NCBI RefSeq assembly: GCF_026624755.1
Contig: NZ_JAPMXC010000005.1
Span: 99,895-163,894 of the forward strand
Source: Robbsia betulipollinis
Lineage (GTDB): Bacteria > Pseudomonadota > Gammaproteobacteria > Burkholderiales > Burkholderiaceae
Direction of reading: 5' to 3'
Length of the DNA stretch: 64,000 nt
The notes under the pieces are model-generated. The model was given only the letters and a program-made list of their open reading frames with translations. It did not search any database and was not told where the DNA came from. Numbering within the stretch: position 1 is the first letter of the stretch; the number at the start of each line of letters is the position of its first letter. Made by a program: the position numbers and the translations under genes. This document shows, piece by piece, positions 1-8,082 of the stretch.

Positions 1-508
1 GCAGGCACGGCCGCGTGCGATTGTTGAACACCGAATCCTCGCAGGTGCGCAACTGAAACACGCGCTGCAGGATCTGAATGCTCTCGCGCACCGCCCAGGC
101 GCTCGGGAACGGGCCAAAATATTGATTCTTGCGATCCACCGCACCGCGGTAATACGCCATGCGCGGGAACGCATGACCGGTGAGCTTGAGAAAAGGGTAG
201 GACTTGTCGTCCCGAAAGAGAATGTTGTAGCGCGGGACCAGCGCCTTGATCAGGTTGTTCTCGAGCAGCAACGCCTCGGCCTCGGAGCGCGTGACCGTGG
301 TTTCGAGCCGGGCGATGCGCGAGACCATCATCGCGATGCGCGGCGACGCCAGGTTTTTATTGAAATAACTGGAGACGCGTTTCTTCAGGTCGCGCGCCTT
401 GCCCACGTACAGCACCTGCCCCGCGCTGTCGAAATAGCGGTAGACGCCCGGCAGGTGCGGCAACTGGGCGATCTGCTCTTTCGGGGAAAAAACGTCGGGA
501 TCGGTCAT
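1..508 (-). CDS. uvrC: UvrABC excinuclease subunit C, N-terminal part (cut by window edge)
   Basis: UvrC makes the two incisions flanking a bulky lesion in nucleotide excision repair. Only about the first 169 residues lie in the window. The protein opens [20 protein letters not shown] and continues with the GIY-YIG nuclease signature (PGVYRYF, then [13 protein letters not shown]), which is the 3' incision domain, followed by [21 protein letters not shown], typical of UvrC. The ATG at 508 is the first start in frame before the domain. It is divergent from earP, with 56 bp between the starts. The C-terminal endonuclease and HhH domains are off the window, so an intact gene is assumed, not seen. 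Confidence 0.95.
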   Translation of the reverse strand, partial: MTDPDVFSPKEQIAQLPHLPGVYRYFDSAGQVLYVGKARDLKKRVSSYFNKNLASPRIAMMVSRIARLETTVTRSEAEALLLENNLIKALVPRYNILFRDDKSYPFLKLTGHAFPRMAYYRGAVDRKNQYFGPFPSAWAVRESIQILQRVFQLRTCEDSVFNNRTRPCL

Positions 509-564
509 TCGGAGGAAAGGCCCCGCTCGATTAAAATGCCGATTCTAGACGATCCGCTTCCACC

Positions 565-1806
565 ATGTCCGCACCCCTTCGCTGCGATCTTTTCTGCACG
601 GTCATCGACAACTACGGCGATGCCGGCGTCTGCTGGCGGCTCGCCCGTCAGCTTGCCGACGAGTACGGCTGGCGCGTGCGCCTGTTCATCGACGTGCCCG
701 CAGCGCTCGCCGCGCTGTTGCAGACCTCGCTGCCGCCATTACGGGACGAACCCGAAACACATGACGGGCACGTCATCGACGATGTGATCGTCGCACCCTG
801 GCCCGCGCCGCGCGCCAATACGGGAAACGGCGCTGCGCCGGATACCGCCGCGCAGGTGCCCGATGTCGTCATCGAGGCGTTCGCCTGCGAGCTGCCCGCG
901 CATTACGTGCAGGCGATGGCGCAACGCGAACGCGCGCCGGTCTGGATCAACCTCGACTATTTGAGCGCCGAGGACTGGGTCAAGTCGTGCCATCTGGGAC
1001 GCTCGCCGCACCCCCGCCTGGCGCTCGAGAAAACCTTCTTCTTCCCCGGCTTCGCACCGGGCACCGGCGGTTTGTTACGTGAACGCGGCTTCGACCGGCA
1101 ACGCCAGGCCTTCCTCGGCGACGCCGCGGCCCGCACGGCCTTCTGGAAACGGCTCGACGTCGCGCCGCCGTCGGCGCCCACCCGGCTGATCACCCTGTTC
1201 GCCTACGAGAATCCCGCGCTCGCCTCCCTCCTTGCGCAATGGTCCCGCGGCGACGAGGACATCCTGTTGCTGGTGCCGGAGGGACGCATCAGCGTCGCGG
1301 TGGCGGGCTTTTTCGGCCTGCCGGCATTCGCGGCCGGCACGCGGGCGCGACGGGGCCGCCTGAGCGCGCAGGCGCTGCCCTTCATCGATCAACCCGCCTA
1401 CGACCGCCTGCTCTGGCAGGCAGACCTGAATTTCGTGCGCGGCGAGGACTCGTTCGTGCGCGCGCAGTGGGCCGAGCGGCCCTTTGTCTGGCATATCTAT
1501 CCGCAGTCGGACGCGGCCCATCTCGACAAGCTCGACGCCGCACTGAGCGCCTACACACGCGGCCTGCCGGACGCGGCGGCGGCGGCCGTCGCCGGGTTTT
1601 GGCGTGCCTGGAACGGCGCAACCTGCGCGGGCGGTGCGTCGCCCGATACGACGTGCGCCCCCGCCAGCGTGGCGCCCGACTGGCAAGCGTGGCGGCGATC
1701 CGACGCCGCGTTGCGGGCGCACGCCCGGCCGTGGGTCGACACGCTGCGCCAGGCCGGTTCGCTGGCGGCAAATCTGGCCGAACTGGTTGAAAGTCGGTTA
1801 AAATAA
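565..1806 (+). CDS. earP: EF-P arginine rhamnosyltransferase EarP
   Basis: EarP transfers rhamnose from dTDP-rhamnose to Arg32 of elongation factor P in the cytosol, activating EF-P for rescue of ribosomes at polyproline. The 413-residue length fits the family (GT104, formerly DUF2331). The N-terminal nucleotide-sugar motif IDNYGDAGVCWRLARQL supplies Asp15 and Asp19, matching the two essential aspartates of characterised EarP. The C-terminal signature NFVRGEDSFVRAQWA with Glu294 lies in the donor pocket near residues 289-303. The partner gene efp starts 89 bp downstream and encodes Arg at position 32, so the pair is self-consistent. The ATG at 565 gives the canonical N-terminus. Confidence 0.96.
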   Translation: MSAPLRCDLFCTVIDNYGDAGVCWRLARQLADEYGWRVRLFIDVPAALAALLQTSLPPLRDEPETHDGHVIDDVIVAPWPAPRANTGNGAAPDTAAQVPDVVIEAFACELPAHYVQAMAQRERAPVWINLDYLSAEDWVKSCHLGRSPHPRLALEKTFFFPGFAPGTGGLLRERGFDRQRQAFLGDAAARTAFWKRLDVAPPSAPTRLITLFAYENPALASLLAQWSRGDEDILLLVPEGRISVAVAGFFGLPAFAAGTRARRGRLSAQALPFIDQPAYDRLLWQADLNFVRGEDSFVRAQWAERPFVWHIYPQSDAAHLDKLDAALSAYTRGLPDAAAAAVAGFWRAWNGATCAGGASPDTTCAPASVAPDWQAWRRSDAALRAHARPWVDTLRQAGSLAANLAELVESRLK

Positions 1807-1895
1807 GCGGTTTGCCACAAGATTGATGCCCCGGATAAGCAGCGGCATCGGACGCTGGCCTCCGCCGGGCGATCGCGCCTGCACAGGAACCATTT

Positions 1896-2453
1896 ATGAA
1901 GACCGCACAAGAACTCCGCACCGGTAACGTCGTGATGATCGGCAATGATCCGATGGTTATCCAGAAAGCCGACTACAACAAATCCGGCCGCAACTCCGCA
2001 GTCGTGAAAATGAAGTTCAAGAACCTGCTGACGGGTTCGGGAAGCGAATCGGTCTACAAGGCGGACGACAAGTTTGAAGTCGTGATGCTGGAACGCCGCG
2101 AAGTGACGTACTCGTATTTTGCCGATCCGATGTACGTTTTCATGGACGCGGACTACAACCAGTACGAAGTCGACAACGAAAACATGGGCGACGCGCTGTT
2201 CTACCTCGAAGACGGCATGGCGTGCGAGGTCGTGTTCTACAACGAGAAGGCGATCTCGGTCGATCTGCCGACCACCGTCGTGCGCGAGATCGTCTATACG
2301 GAACCCGCGGTCAAGGGCGATACGTCTTCGGGCAAGGTTCTGAAGAACGCCAAGATTGCAACGGGCAAGGAAATTCCGGTGCCGCTGTTCTGCGCGACGG
2401 GCGACAAGATCGAAATCGATACGCGTACCGGCGAATACCGCAGCCGCGCCTGA
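1896..2453 (+). CDS. efp: Elongation factor P
   Basis: EF-P enters the E site of stalled ribosomes and speeds peptide bond formation at consecutive prolines. The 185-residue protein has the usual three beta-barrel domains: KOW-like residues 1-62, OB-type about 65-125, and a C-terminal OB about 130-185. The loop that reaches the P-site tRNA reads NKSGRNSAV, placing Arg32 where E. coli-type EF-P has lysine. Arg32 is the residue rhamnosylated by EarP, whose gene is directly upstream, so EpmA/EpmB lysylation is not expected. A strong GC-rich hairpin follows the stop codon. Confidence 0.98.
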   Translation: MKTAQELRTGNVVMIGNDPMVIQKADYNKSGRNSAVVKMKFKNLLTGSGSESVYKADDKFEVVMLERREVTYSYFADPMYVFMDADYNQYEVDNENMGDALFYLEDGMACEVVFYNEKAISVDLPTTVVREIVYTEPAVKGDTSSGKVLKNAKIATGKEIPVPLFCATGDKIEIDTRTGEYRSRA

Positions 2454-2465
2454 GTCCTGACAGCG

Positions 2466-2497
2466 CCCGCCGCCGGCCGGTTGGGCCGGACGGCGGG
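2466..2497 (+). terminator. GC-rich stem-loop after efp (terminator-like, no T tract)
   Basis: The arms CCCGCCG (2466-2472) and CGGCGGG (2491-2497) enclose a second stem CCGGCC/GGCCGG with a GGTTG loop and one bulged A. The stem of 13 pairs sits 12 nt after the efp stop. No run of T follows, so it may be a stabilising hairpin or a Rho-assisted end and not a classic intrinsic terminator. Confidence 0.5.
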
Positions 2498-2733
2498 TCG
2501 GTCGTCGGGACTTCCCCGACCGGCATCTCCGGCATCGGACCGGCTTCCCGCATTCGATTGCGTCGGGTCCGGTCTCCCGGTTCCCGCTTCCCCCCTCTTG
2601 CCCTCCACGCCTTACAGACGCTTCCACTACGTTTGCCGACGTCGCGACGCCTTGTTCCCCGCCCGCGCAGCGCTCCCGCCCACGCCATCAGGTGCACCCC
2701 CCATCGCACTTTGCTCCACGGCCTAGATGTCTT

Positions 2734-2764
2734 ACCATACGAAGAAATATTTACCGCGTATGGT
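2734..2764. promoter_or_regulatory. Inverted repeat, candidate enhancer (activator binding site)
   Basis: Perfect 8-bp arms ACCATACG (2734-2741) and CGTATGGT (2757-2764) flank an AT-rich 15-bp spacer. The dyad centre is about 128 bp before the start predicted from the sigma-54 promoter at 2850-2867. That is a usual distance for an upstream activating sequence bound by a sigma-54 activator. The role is inferred from position and symmetry only. Confidence 0.55.
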
Positions 2765-2849
2765 TCGAATTTACCGGTCTTGCCCGGACATTGCGCGCAT
2801 TGCCTCGATGAACGACATTGCGTCCCCTCGCTGCCCGGGCTGCTCTGGA

Positions 2850-2867
2850 TTGGCACGTCTTATGCTT
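2850..2867 (+). promoter_or_regulatory. Sigma-54 (RpoN) promoter, -24/-12 type
   Basis: The sequence TTGGCACG-TCTT-ATGCTT matches the RpoN consensus YTGGCACG-N4-TTGCW at all positions but one. The invariant GG (2852-2853) and GC (2864-2865) are separated by exactly 10 bp, as RpoN requires. Transcription would start near 2877 and run into the BON lipoprotein gene at 3104 and the response regulator at 3472. No competing sigma-70 promoter was noticed in the same stretch. Confidence 0.7.
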
Positions 2868-3103
2868 GAAGTAAAGGATACGTCGGTGTGGCCTCCTTAT
2901 GCGTTTCCCAGGCAGGCCGATTCCCGTTCGACGAAGCCGATCCTGCCGCGCGGCGCGGCTACGGCTGGATCCGAACCTCCGTTCACGCATTCATCCAGGG
3001 ATTCGGGAACCCCGGACATTTTCGCCATTGTCCGGTGGCAAGGCAGGGCTTGCCGTATTGCCGGCCGCCGTGCTTCCTTACCGTCTTTCTCATAGGGCTT
3101 TCT

Positions 3104-3463
3104 ATGGCACTCTTTTCTTTCGGACAGTCCGCGCCCATGCGACGCCGCCCGGCGCGTGCGATGGCCGCGGCGATGCTCGCAGGCGCCGTGGTGCTGGGCG
3201 CTGCGGGCTGCGCGAGCAGTGCCACGAAAGGAACGATGAGCCAATCCTCGCGCGACGCCATGGTAACCGCCCATGTACGGGCGGCCCTGGCCGACGACGC
3301 TTCGCTGGCATCGCTGCCGATCACGGTCGAGACCCACGACGGCGCGGTCGCGCTATCGGGGCTGGTCGATTCGGCCAATCAGATCGCGCGCGCCGTTGCG
3401 GTGACGCGTGATATCGATGGCGTCGAAGTACTCCGTAACGACTTGCACGTCAAATCACACTAG
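3104..3463 (+). CDS. BON-domain lipoprotein
   Basis: A small envelope protein of 119 residues. The N-terminus has a basic patch (MRRRPARA) and a hydrophobic stretch ending in LGAAGC at Cys36, a lipoprotein signal with Ala instead of the usual Leu at position -3. Residues from about 48 to 118 form a BON domain of OsmY type: SSRDAMVTAHVRAALADD, then ITVETHDGAVALSGLVDS and DIDGVEVLRNDLHV. BON domains bind membranes or other envelope components; the exact role is unknown. A start at 3137 is also possible. The response regulator follows after 8 bp, so the two are likely co-transcribed from the sigma-54 promoter at 2850-2867. Confidence 0.85.
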   Translation: MALFSFGQSAPMRRRPARAMAAAMLAGAVVLGAAGCASSATKGTMSQSSRDAMVTAHVRAALADDASLASLPITVETHDGAVALSGLVDSANQIARAVAVTRDIDGVEVLRNDLHVKSH

Positions 3464-3471
3464 GGCGCAGC

Positions 3472-4833
3472 ATGCCACACGCGCTTATCGTAGAAGACGA
3501 TCCCAACAGCCTTTCCGGCCTGTCCGCGATCCTGGACGCCGACGGCTTTTCCGTGGATACCGCCGCCACGCTCGCGGAAGCGAAGCGGGCCCTCACGCGT
3601 TTCATTCCCGACGTCGTGCTGATCGATCTGAACCTGCCGGACGGCAAGGGGCTGGACCTCCTGCCGAGCCTGCCCGTGCAACCGCCCGACGGCACGGTGC
3701 CGGTCATCGTCATGACTGGCAACGCCACCGTCGAGAGCGCGATCGAAGGTCTGCGGCACGGCATTTGGGACTATCTGCTCAAACCGATCAGCATCCCGCG
3801 CCTGCGCAGCCTGCTCGCGCGCATCCCGCGCCCTTTCGAATTGTCCGAGGAGGTGCTGTCGCTCAAGGCGATGCTGCGGCACCTCGGGCGCTTCGGGCCG
3901 ATGGTCGGCCGCTCGCCACTGATCCAGAACATCTACGATGCGATCGAGCGGCTGGCGCTGGGCGAATCGCCGGTGCTCGTGGTGGGTGAAATCGGCACCG
4001 GCAAGGAAACGGTGGCGCGCGCCATCCATCATTGCAGCCGCCGCCGCAAGGCGCCGTTCGTGGCCTTCGATTGCCGTCAGGCCGAGAGCCGTCCGTCGTC
4101 CAGCCTGCTGTTCGGGCAGGAGCGCAGCGCGCTGCCCATGTCGGCACTGAGCGACGGCCGTGCGACGGGTGCGTTCGAACGCGCCACCGGCGGCACCTTG
4201 TTTCTCGATGAAATCACGCAATTGCCGCTCGAACAGCAACGGCTGCTTGTCGAAGCGCTGGAGAACCGGACGTTCCGGCGTGTGGGCGGTTCGCACGACA
4301 TTCCCACGGATTTCCGGCTGATCGTCGCGACCAGCGACGATGTGCAGCGGGCGGTCGCCGAAGGCCGCCTGCATGAGGCGCTGTATCGATTGATCGACAC
4401 GTATATGGTGCCGATGCCGCCGCTGCGGGAACGCCTGGAGGACGTCGAACTGCTCGCCCACTATTTCGTCGAGCAGCTCAACGCCCGGGAAGGCACGCAA
4501 AAGAGGCTGGCACCGGCCGCCATCCGTGCATTCTCGGACTACGAATGGCCAGGCAATGTGCAGGAATTGCGGGAGTCGATCGAGATCGCGTACCGCCATT
4601 CGGACGGCGTCATCGATTCGCTCGACGTACCGGAAAATGGCAGCGGCAGCAAACGCGTGATTCGCCCCGGCACCGTCGAGATCTCGGTGGGCATGCCGCT
4701 CGAGGAAGTCGAGGAGATGCTGATCCGGGCGACGCTCGACGCCGTGGGCGGCACGCGGCATCGGGCCGCTTCGATGCTGGGAATCAGCCCGAAGACGCTA
4801 TACAACAAGCTTCAGAAAATGAAGCTTGCCTGA
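3472..4833 (+). CDS. NtrC-family response regulator lacking the GAFTGA motif
   Basis: This cytosolic DNA-binding regulator has 453 residues. A receiver domain (about 1-120) has acidic residues Asp9/Asp10, phosphoacceptor Asp52 and Lys104. An AAA+ domain follows (about 142-370) with Walker A GEIGTGKE (172-179), Walker B TLFLDE (242-247) and WPGNVQEL (359-366). A Fis-type helix-turn-helix closes it (about 415-450, RHRAASMLGISPKTLYNKLQ). The loop that should read GAFTGA reads SALPMS after LFGQER (about 219-224), so contact with sigma-54 is not expected; it may act on sigma-70 promoters or as a repressor, like other family members without GAFTGA. No sensor kinase gene is adjacent. A 9-bp hairpin lies in the last codons. 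Confidence 0.9.
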   Translation: MPHALIVEDDPNSLSGLSAILDADGFSVDTAATLAEAKRALTRFIPDVVLIDLNLPDGKGLDLLPSLPVQPPDGTVPVIVMTGNATVESAIEGLRHGIWDYLLKPISIPRLRSLLARIPRPFELSEEVLSLKAMLRHLGRFGPMVGRSPLIQNIYDAIERLALGESPVLVVGEIGTGKETVARAIHHCSRRRKAPFVAFDCRQAESRPSSSLLFGQERSALPMSALSDGRATGAFERATGGTLFLDEITQLPLEQQRLLVEALENRTFRRVGGSHDIPTDFRLIVATSDDVQRAVAEGRLHEALYRLIDTYMVPMPPLRERLEDVELLAHYFVEQLNAREGTQKRLAPAAIRAFSDYEWPGNVQELRESIEIAYRHSDGVIDSLDVPENGSGSKRVIRPGTVEISVGMPLEEVEEMLIRATLDAVGGTRHRAASMLGISPKTLYNKLQKMKLA

Positions 4834-4834
4834 A

Positions 4835-4872
4835 CCGGGCCTGCGGTACAGCCCCGACAGGGGAGTGCCCGG
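4835..4872. terminator. Stem-loops between convergent genes
   Basis: CCGGGC (4835-4840) pairs with GCCCGG (4867-4872), and within the loop CCCC-GACA-GGGG (4852-4863) forms a second hairpin. It fills the 50-bp gap between the stop codons of the response regulator and nagZ. Both strands could use it as a transcription end. There is no T tract on either side. Confidence 0.4.
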
Positions 4873-4883
4873 GCAGCGGAGCG

Positions 4884-5972
4884 TTACGTCGGCGGCGCGT
4901 CCGCGACCAGCGCCTCCACGCGTGCGCGTGCGATCTGGTACTCGGGCAGGCGCGGCAGTTTGCTCCACGGCACGGCCTTGCCGCGTGCCTGTAGACGCCG
5001 GATGCGCCGTACCGATTGCCGCGACGCCGTATGCCGCAGGCCGTCGAGCACCTTTTCCGCCTCTTCCGGGCAATTGCAGACCAGTACCATGTCGCAACCG
5101 GCGTCCAGCGCCATTTTCGCGCCCCGTACCACGTCTCCCGCGACCCGGGCGCCTTCCATCGACAGATCGTCGCTGAAGATCGCCCCATGAAAGCCCAGTT
5201 CGCGCCGCAGCACCCGTTGCAGCCAGATCCGCGAGAAGCCCGCGGGCAGCGCATCGACCTGCGGATAGACCACGTGCGCGGCCATCACCGATGAAATCGC
5301 CAGCCCGGACCAGAGAAACGGCCGGGCGTCGTTGTGCAGGATCTCATCGAGCGGCCGGTCGTCGATGGCCGGCCCCAGATGCGTGTCCGCCTCGACATAG
5401 CCATGACCGGGGAAATGCTTCGCGCAATTGGCCATGCCCGCGAGCGACAGACCGTGCGTGAGGCTGCGCGCGAGAAGCGTCACCACGCGCGGGTCGCGAT
5501 GAAACGCGCGCGACCCGATCGCCTTGGAGACGCCATAGTCGAGATCGAGCACGGGCGTAAAGCTCAGATCGATCCCGCTCGCCCGCAGTTCGCTGCCGAG
5601 CACGAAACCGGTCGCGGTCGCGGCCTCGACCGCCGTCAGGACATCCTCGTCCCACAGTTCTCCCAAACGACGCATCGGCGGCAGGGTGGTGAAGCCGTCG
5701 GTGCGAAAACGCTGCACGCGCCCTCCTTCCTGATCGACCGCGATCAGAATGTCCGGGCGCAGCATCCGGATCTGGTGGGTCAACAACGAAAGCTGTGCGC
5801 GATTCTGGTAATTGCGGGCGAACAGGATCACGCCGCCCGTGAGCGGGTGCGCGATGCGCCGGACGTCGGTTTCATCGAGCGCGGTGCCCGGCACGTCGAT
5901 CATCACCGGGCCCGGGCCGCGGCGCGTCAGATCCAGCGCCGCGTTCGGCGCAGTCGGTTTAGCTTGCTGCAT
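4884..5972 (-). CDS. nagZ: Beta-N-acetylhexosaminidase NagZ
   Basis: NagZ is the cytosolic GH3 enzyme that removes N-acetylglucosamine from anhydro-muropeptides during peptidoglycan recycling. The 362-residue protein carries the family motifs in order: [12 protein letters not shown] near 78-89, [13 protein letters not shown] near 133-145, KHFPGHG at 185-191 with the catalytic His190, and FSDDLSMEG with nucleophile Asp268. It has no signal peptide, as expected for NagZ. It is the last gene of the long minus-strand string, and its start overlaps the end of acpS by 14 bp, so translation is probably coupled. About 20 extra residues precede the domain compared with shorter homologues. Confidence 0.96.
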   Translation of the reverse strand: MQQAKPTAPNAALDLTRRGPGPVMIDVPGTALDETDVRRIAHPLTGGVILFARNYQNRAQLSLLTHQIRMLRPDILIAVDQEGGRVQRFRTDGFTTLPPMRRLGELWDEDVLTAVEAATATGFVLGSELRASGIDLSFTPVLDLDYGVSKAIGSRAFHRDPRVVTLLARSLTHGLSLAGMANCAKHFPGHGYVEADTHLGPAIDDRPLDEILHNDARPFLWSGLAISSVMAAHVVYPQVDALPAGFSRIWLQRVLRRELGFHGAIFSDDLSMEGARVAGDVVRGAKMALDAGCDMVLVCNCPEEAEKVLDGLRHTASRQSVRRIRRLQARGKAVPWSKLPRLPEYQIARARVEALVADAPPT

Positions 5973-6417
5973 GCGGCTGCCTCGTTGCTTGCGTCGTTGC
6001 TTGCGTCGCTGTTTCCGTCAGCGCTTCCCGTCGTTCGGCGATGACGTAGGCGATCGCATAGTCCTGTTCGTCGCTGAGGGTGACATGGAAGCTCAGGCCA
6101 CGGGCCTCCACCCATTCGCGCAACGCGCCATTGGGCACGACCAGCGGCGCACCGCTGGCCGCGTTCAGGGTCTGCACCGCGCGCCAGGTCATCGGCCAGT
6201 GAATGCCGGTGCCGATCGCCTTGGAGAACGCTTCCTTGACCGCGAAGCGCGTCGCCAGGTAGGCGAGTCCGCGTGGCGCCGACCGCGCGCGGCGCGCCGC
6301 GTAGATCGCCAGCTCCTCGGGGCCGAGCACTTTTTCCGCGAAACGGCCCCGAGTACGCTCGAGCACGCCGGCGACGCGCCGGATATCGATGATGTCGCTG
6401 CCGATGCCATGGATCAT
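5959..6417 (-). CDS. acpS: Holo-[acyl-carrier-protein] synthase AcpS
   Basis: AcpS moves 4'-phosphopantetheine from CoA to the serine of acyl carrier protein, whose gene acpP is at 19378-19617. The protein starts [15 protein letters not shown] with metal-binding Asp8, and has the second motif [14 protein letters not shown] typical of the family. It is 152 residues, longer than the usual 120-145. The extra C-terminal tail ([16 protein letters not shown]) is encoded by a 12-bp tandem repeat at 5982-6029. The ATG at 6417 overlaps the pdxJ stop as ATGA, which fixes the start. Confidence 0.95.
   Translation of the reverse strand: MIHGIGSDIIDIRRVAGVLERTRGRFAEKVLGPEELAIYAARRARSAPRGLAYLATRFAVKEAFSKAIGTGIHWPMTWRAVQTLNAASGAPLVVPNGALREWVEARGLSFHVTLSDEQDYAIAYVIAERREALTETATQATTQATRQPHAAS
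5982..6029. repeat. 12-bp tandem array in the acpS 3' end
   Basis: Two identical copies of TCGTTGCTTGCG (5982-5993, 5994-6005) are followed by two degenerate ones (TCGCTGTTTCCG, TCAGCGCTTCCC). The unit is a multiple of three and is translated in acpS as a Thr-Gln-Ala-rich tail. It lies just upstream of the nagZ start. Confidence 0.75.
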
Positions 6418-7184
6418 CGCGTGACTCCGCGGCCCGCGAGCCGCGCGCTCACCATGATGGCCTTCATCTCGCGCACCGCGTTTTCCCAGCCGACGAAGAC
6501 CGCGTGCGCGACGATCGCATGACCGATATTCAGTTCGGTGATGCCTTCGAGCGCGGCGAACGGCTGGACGTTCGTGTAATGCAGCCCGTGACCGGCGTTG
6601 ACGATCAGGCCGCGCGCCAGGCCGTGCTCGACGCCCTGCGCGACGCGCGCGAATTCGGCGGGCTGCGCCGCGGCGTCGGCGTCCGCGTAACGGCCGGTGT
6701 GCAGTTCGATCACGGGCGCGCCTGCCGCGGCCGCGGCGTCGATCTGGGCAGCGTCGGCGTCGATGAACAGCGACACGCGGATACCGGCGTCGGCCAGTTG
6801 CCGGCACGCGGCCTGCACCGCGTCGAAACGGCCGGCGACATCGAGACCGCCCTCGGTGGTGAGCTCCTCGCGTTTCTCGGGCACCAGGCAGACGTCCTGC
6901 GGGCGCAGCGCGCAGGCGATGTCGAGCATCTCGGCGGTCACCGCGCACTCGAGATTCATCCGCGTGCGCAGCGCTGGCCGGATCGCGCGCACGTCCGCGT
7001 CGCGGATATGACGGCGGTCCTCGCGCAGGTGCAGGGTGATCGCGTCGGCGCCCGCGTCCTCGGCCAGCAGCGCAGCGCGTAGCGGGTCGGGATACACGGT
7101 ACCGCGCGCATTGCGCAGGGTCGCGACGTGATCGATGTTGACGCCCAGTCCGATGACGAGCGGTAGCGGTGCGAAGGGGTTCAT
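6414..7184 (-). CDS. pdxJ: Pyridoxine 5'-phosphate synthase PdxJ
   Basis: PdxJ condenses 1-deoxy-D-xylulose 5-phosphate with 3-amino-2-oxopropyl phosphate to give pyridoxine 5'-phosphate, the last ring-closing step of the DXP-dependent vitamin B6 route. The 256-residue TIM barrel shows [15 protein letters not shown] near the N-terminus, [46 protein letters not shown] and [14 protein letters not shown], all family signatures. I place the start at ATG 7184 (MNPFAPLP); an in-frame start 18 bp upstream lies within the tandem array and is less likely. The stop overlaps the acpS start. No clear Shine-Dalgarno site is visible because the array occupies that position. Confidence 0.96.
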   Translation of the reverse strand: MNPFAPLPLVIGLGVNIDHVATLRNARGTVYPDPLRAALLAEDAGADAITLHLREDRRHIRDADVRAIRPALRTRMNLECAVTAEMLDIACALRPQDVCLVPEKREELTTEGGLDVAGRFDAVQAACRQLADAGIRVSLFIDADAAQIDAAAAAGAPVIELHTGRYADADAAAQPAEFARVAQGVEHGLARGLIVNAGHGLHYTNVQPFAALEGITELNIGHAIVAHAVFVGWENAVREMKAIMVSARLAGRGVTR

Positions 7185-7186
7185 AA

Positions 7187-7242
7187 ATTCGGGCTCACAC
7201 ATTCGGATTCACACATTCGGATTCACGGATTCCGGTTCATGG
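7187..7242. repeat. 14-bp tandem array directly before pdxJ
   Basis: Four copies of a 14-bp unit: attcgggctcacac (7187), attcggattcacac (7201), attcggattcacgg (7215) and attccggttcatgg (7229). The first two central copies are nearly identical, the outer ones degenerate. The array ends 2 bp before the pdxJ ATG, so it fills the ribosome-binding region of that gene. It lies in the 106-bp gap between recO and pdxJ. Confidence 0.8.
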
Positions 7243-7290
7243 ACTCCGGTGCAAAGCGGCGGGTCGCGCGTCGGGCGCGACCCGCCGCGT

Positions 7291-8082
7291 TCACAACTTC
7301 TGCAGATCGATCATGATTTGCCGGGTGTTGAGCGGCGCGCCGCCAAGATGATGATTGAGCAGGAAGCGCATCAGGATCTTGCTTTGCGACAGGGTTCGCG
7401 GTCTATTGTAATCGTCCGCCTCCATATCGATCAGCGTCTGCCCCAGCACGCGCGGCCAGACATCCGGGTCACCGGCGCGCGGCAGACGCGCCCCGCGCTC
7501 GGGGTCGAACACGTACCAGGCATCCGCCACCGGCGGCTCGCTCGCGACATTCACGCTGAAGGCCACCGCATAGCCGGTTTCGCGCAACAGCATGCGCTCG
7601 AACGAACGCAGCACCAGCACCGCCGGTTCGTCGTGCGCGAGCCGGGCAAGGGTGACCAGGTAATGCTGGAACAGCGTGGGATGCGGATCCTCGCGGGCGC
7701 AGAAGCGCACCAGCAACTCGTTCACGTAAAAGCCGCAGACGAGCGCGTCGCCGACCAGCGGCAGCATCCCGCCGACCCACTCGGCGCGGGTCAGCGTGCG
7801 CATCTCCGCACGGCCGGACCAGCCGAGCGACAGCGGCTGAAATGTGTGGAGCACGCCGCGCAACGCCGAGTGCGGCCGTTTCGCGCCCTTTGCCACCAGC
7901 GCGATGCGGCCGTGATCGCGCGTGAGCACGTCGACGATCAGGCTCGTCTCGCGGTACGCGTAGCTGTGCAGCACGAAACCGGGCTGCTCCAGCACCCGGT
8001 TGACGGGGCCGCTCGGCGCGCGCCGCTTGCGTGGCGCAGGCGACGTGGATGACGCGGGCGACGCCCCTTCAGTCGTAGCCAT
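7291..8082 (-). CDS. recO: DNA repair protein RecO
   Basis: RecO anneals complementary strands and with RecR loads RecA onto SSB-coated single-stranded DNA in RecF-pathway gap repair. The 263-residue protein has a 25-residue basic, Pro/Ser-rich N-terminal extension, then the OB-fold domain ([36 protein letters not shown], about 34-70) and a helical C-terminal half ending [10 protein letters not shown]. The four zinc cysteines of some RecO proteins are absent, as in other betaproteobacteria. The start overlaps the end of era by 14 bp, in line with the era-recO pairing common in proteobacteria. Confidence 0.94.
   Translation of the reverse strand: MATTEGASPASSTSPAPRKRRAPSGPVNRVLEQPGFVLHSYAYRETSLIVDVLTRDHGRIALVAKGAKRPHSALRGVLHTFQPLSLGWSGRAEMRTLTRAEWVGGMLPLVGDALVCGFYVNELLVRFCAREDPHPTLFQHYLVTLARLAHDEPAVLVLRSFERMLLRETGYAVAFSVNVASEPPVADAWYVFDPERGARLPRAGDPDVWPRVLGQTLIDMEADDYNRPRTLSQSKILMRFLLNHHLGGAPLNTRQIMIDLQKL

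Larger units (their letters stand above)
2498..3103. other. Intergenic region with regulatory signals, no convincing gene
   Basis: This stretch of about 600 bp has no gene I can support. Reading frames cross it, for example 2727-3095 on the plus strand, but they have no family features and no ribosome site. Part of it (about 2727-2800) is AT-richer than its surroundings and holds a dyad at 2734-2764. A sigma-54 promoter match lies at 2850-2867. The final 230 bp would be the leader of the BON lipoprotein transcript. Confidence 0.6.

Noticed and set aside
2727-3095. 122-residue open frame before the BON gene
   Set aside because: It spans the dyad, the sigma-54 promoter and the likely leader, has no ribosome site and no recognisable domain.
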